Assembly: GCA_023443745.1 (NCBI GenBank)
Contig: JAEZTB010000048.1
Coordinates: 62,001-126,000, forward strand
Source of the DNA: Bacillota bacterium
Lineage (GTDB): Bacteria; Bacillota; Clostridia; DSM-8532
Length of the DNA stretch: 64,000 nucleotides
Direction: 5' to 3'
The notes under the pieces were generated by a model that was given only the letters and a program-made list of their open reading frames with translations, searched no databases and had not been told where the DNA came from. Shown here piece by piece: positions 62,356-64,000 of the stretch. The first letter of the stretch is position 1. Each line of letters begins with the position of its first letter. The position numbers and the translations under genes are program-made.

Positions 62356-63231
62356 ATGTACAATATTGAGATTACCAATCTGACAAAGCAATACAGAAAT
62401 GGCGTAAAAGCATTGGATGGTGTCAGTTTTTCTGTATCCGGTGGTGTCTATGGCCTTCTGGGCCACAACGGCGCGGGCAAAACCACGCTGATGAAAGCCC
62501 TCGTTACCATTTTACAACCATCAAGCGGAGTAATTTCTATTTGCGGTTTCAATACCAAAAAACACGGCGACGAGGTGCGCGCCCGAATTGGGTATTTGCC
62601 GCAGGAGGTTTCTCTATATCCGTCACTTTCCGTAATCGATTTCGTGAGCTATATGGCGGTGCTAAAGGGTGTTCATGGCACAGAGAGAGTGCGTGAGATT
62701 TTGAAACAGGTGGATATGCTTGAGTTTTCAAAGAGGAAAATCGGCCAGTTATCCGGCGGTATGAAACGCCGAGTTGGTATTGCACAGGCGCTTGTCGGTG
62801 ACCCGCAGGTTTTGATTGTTGACGAGCCGACTGCGGGACTTGACCCTGAAGAACGGGTACGCTTTCGCGGGGTGCTGTCACGCTTTGCAAAGGACGGGAA
62901 AACCGTATTACTTTCAACGCATATCGTAGAGGATATTTATCAGCTCTGCGAGGAATTAACTGTATTGCAAAAAGGCCGTCTATTCTTCAGCGGCTCTGTC
63001 GCCGGTCTGATGCGTCAAGTCGATGGAAAAACCAAGGTCATGCTTTTAAATGGCGAAGAAGAGCTGGTTGAGCTTCAAAAGAAAGCCGTAGTCATATCCA
63101 CGACATACGAAAACAGCGGCCTGTATGCCAGAATTGTAGATGAAAAAGCAGTGTTCCCCCAGGTAGAGACCGTGGCAGCAACACTGGAGGATGCTTATGT
63201 GTACTGTATGGGAGGAAAAACGCATGCGTAA
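62356..63231 (+). CDS. ABC transporter ATP-binding protein
   Basis: A 291-aa ATPase. Walker A GHNGAGKTTL, Q-loop, signature LSGGMKRRVG, Walker B VLIVDEPTAGLDP and the H-loop LLSTHIVED are intact. By form it is an exporter of the drug/lantibiotic-resistance type (CcmA-like). The start at 62356 follows GGAGGTGCGTC. It is coupled to the permease gene that overlaps its end by 8 bases. Confidence 0.95.
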   Translation: MYNIEITNLTKQYRNGVKALDGVSFSVSGGVYGLLGHNGAGKTTLMKALVTILQPSSGVISICGFNTKKHGDEVRARIGYLPQEVSLYPSLSVIDFVSYMAVLKGVHGTERVREILKQVDMLEFSKRKIGQLSGGMKRRVGIAQALVGDPQVLIVDEPTAGLDPEERVRFRGVLSRFAKDGKTVLLSTHIVEDIYQLCEELTVLQKGRLFFSGSVAGLMRQVDGKTKVMLLNGEEELVELQKKAVVISTTYENSGLYARIVDEKAVFPQVETVAATLEDAYVYCMGGKTHA

Positions 63232-63988
63232 TGTTCTTTCTATCATTCACTATGAATGCAAAATGTTTTTTTTCAGGCTTGCCACATGGGGTGTGCTGCT
63301 TGTTGCCACATTGGTCGCTTTGCTTGATAATTTCCCGTCAGTAGAGAATCTTGCAAGGTTGGAGTTTCTTGCACAGCCGGTCTATTTCATATATCGAACC
63401 ATGAGCATTGACGGACTGATTTTGATTTTTGGATTGATGTTTCTATTGTCCAGCCGGATACCTGTGGACAAGAAAACAGGAGTTCATTCCCTGTTCCTGG
63501 CAGCTCCGATCAGTAAAGGACAATATGTCATTGGAAAGCTTCTCAGTGGTTTTATCTATACGCTGACGATGATTGCCCTGTTTATTTCACTGAATACCGT
63601 GGTTTATGCCGCATTCAGTCCCTTTGACGCCCACATGATGGATTATGTCACGCCACTTATTAAAGTATTGATTGTCAGTGGTCTTCCCGTCAGCTTTTTT
63701 ATCGGTTGCTGTGCGGTTGCGCTTCCGGCTCTGATGGATATACGCCTGTTCTATTTCTTAATTTCCGTAGTGTTTATTCTCAACGCTATGGTTGTCAGCT
63801 CCGCAGAGAAAAAGCCGTTTTATCTGATTATATCCGGAGATTTGCTGAAGCTTTTATGGCAGCATCCTGAATTTCCGTTCCACGATATGGGAAGTGTGAT
63901 GGCAAACCTGTGTTTTCTGATAGGCAGCGGTCTGCTTTCAGGGATTATGCTTTTACGCAAGCGTAAGTTTTGGAGGACAGAATCATGA
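63224..63988 (+). CDS. ABC-2 type permease subunit
   Basis: A 254-aa protein with about six membrane helices, such as LATWGVLLVATLVALL, LILIFGLMFLL and VSGLPVSFFIGCCAVALPAL, consistent with an ABC-2 permease paired with the upstream ATPase. GGGAGG precedes the ATG at 63224. Its stop overlaps the next start (ATGA). Substrate unknown; the BlaI/BlaR1-like control suggests cell-wall or drug stress. Confidence 0.85.
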   Translation: MRNVLSIIHYECKMFFFRLATWGVLLVATLVALLDNFPSVENLARLEFLAQPVYFIYRTMSIDGLILIFGLMFLLSSRIPVDKKTGVHSLFLAAPISKGQYVIGKLLSGFIYTLTMIALFISLNTVVYAAFSPFDAHMMDYVTPLIKVLIVSGLPVSFFIGCCAVALPALMDIRLFYFLISVVFILNAMVVSSAEKKPFYLIISGDLLKLLWQHPEFPFHDMGSVMANLCFLIGSGLLSGIMLLRKRKFWRTES

Positions 63989-64000
63989 AACGCTTGCTGT
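63985..64000 (+). CDS. Start of the next ABC-locus gene (runs off window)
   Basis: ATG at 63985 overlaps the permease stop in the form ATGA and follows TGGAGGACAGAATC. Only MKRLL is visible; the coupling suggests a second permease or accessory subunit. Confidence 0.7.

Noticed and set aside
1..64000. CRISPR array
   Set aside because: The repeats present are palindromic modules at dispersed intergenic sites, with no regular spacer array and no cas genes.

Overview
The window looks like chromosomal DNA of a spore-forming, low-to-moderate G+C anaerobic Firmicute of the class Clostridia. The pointers are an IspH-ribosomal S1 fusion in a hutP-cmk-plsC-ispH/S1 operon, an uninterrupted sigK, a YtvI-like sporulation membrane protein, NifS/NifU Fe-S assembly genes, Firmicute-style AGGAGG ribosome sites, and two oligosaccharide ABC systems with no PTS genes. 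Species cannot be named from sequence alone.

Region 1 (1-9.4 kb, all minus) is a glycan-use locus. It holds a DUF4838 putative glycosidase, a YesN/YesM two-component pair, an LplB/LplC/solute-binding-protein ABC importer, and the start of a GH4 6-phospho-glycosidase. An acidic orphan protein and a repeat element lie upstream. Region 2 (9.5-15.4 kb) is mixed: two lipoproteins, a WYL regulator with a DJ-1/PfpI protein, a GltS-like symporter and a PlsC-type acyltransferase with a zinc-ribbon tail. Region 3 (15.6-24.9 kb, minus) is a LacI-controlled catabolic operon: solute-binding protein, two permeases, a cytoplasmic Cys-type sulfatase, class II aldolase, a fucose-isomerase-like protein and a SIS protein. 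Near-identical 16-bp palindromes lie in the promoters of both lacI and the operon, which suggests import of a sulfated sugar followed by desulfation inside the cell.

Region 4 (25-37 kb) is accessory: a cold-shock gene behind an attenuator-like hairpin, a C39-like peptidase, an AraC/GyrI-like regulator, tRNA-Ala(GGC), a decayed transposase, a MarR-led cluster with a serine hydrolase, and a GNAT acetyltransferase. The GNAT gene sits behind a leader with a three-codon upstream ORF and mutually exclusive hairpins. This is the most striking regulatory system in the window. A 1110-aa MalT-like/BTAD regulator ends the region, divergent from an S-layer-homology protein.

Region 5 (38.9-60.8 kb) is mostly housekeeping: tyrA, a degenerate xerD-like recombinase, NUDIX, proC, ruvB, ruvA, a 56-aa coiled-coil protein, cheR, ispH-S1, plsC, cmk, hutP, a YhiN-type flavoprotein, an RpiR regulator, sigK, ytvI, thpR, nifU, nifS, a methyltransferase, a VTT-domain protein and mscL. 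A tag gene here has lost about 50 internal codons. A family of modular palindromic repeats recurs in intergenic gaps (9.4, 40.5, 50.5, 54.3 and 55.7 kb). Region 6 (60.9 kb to the end, plus) is a BlaI/BlaR1-like regulated ABC exporter that runs off the window.
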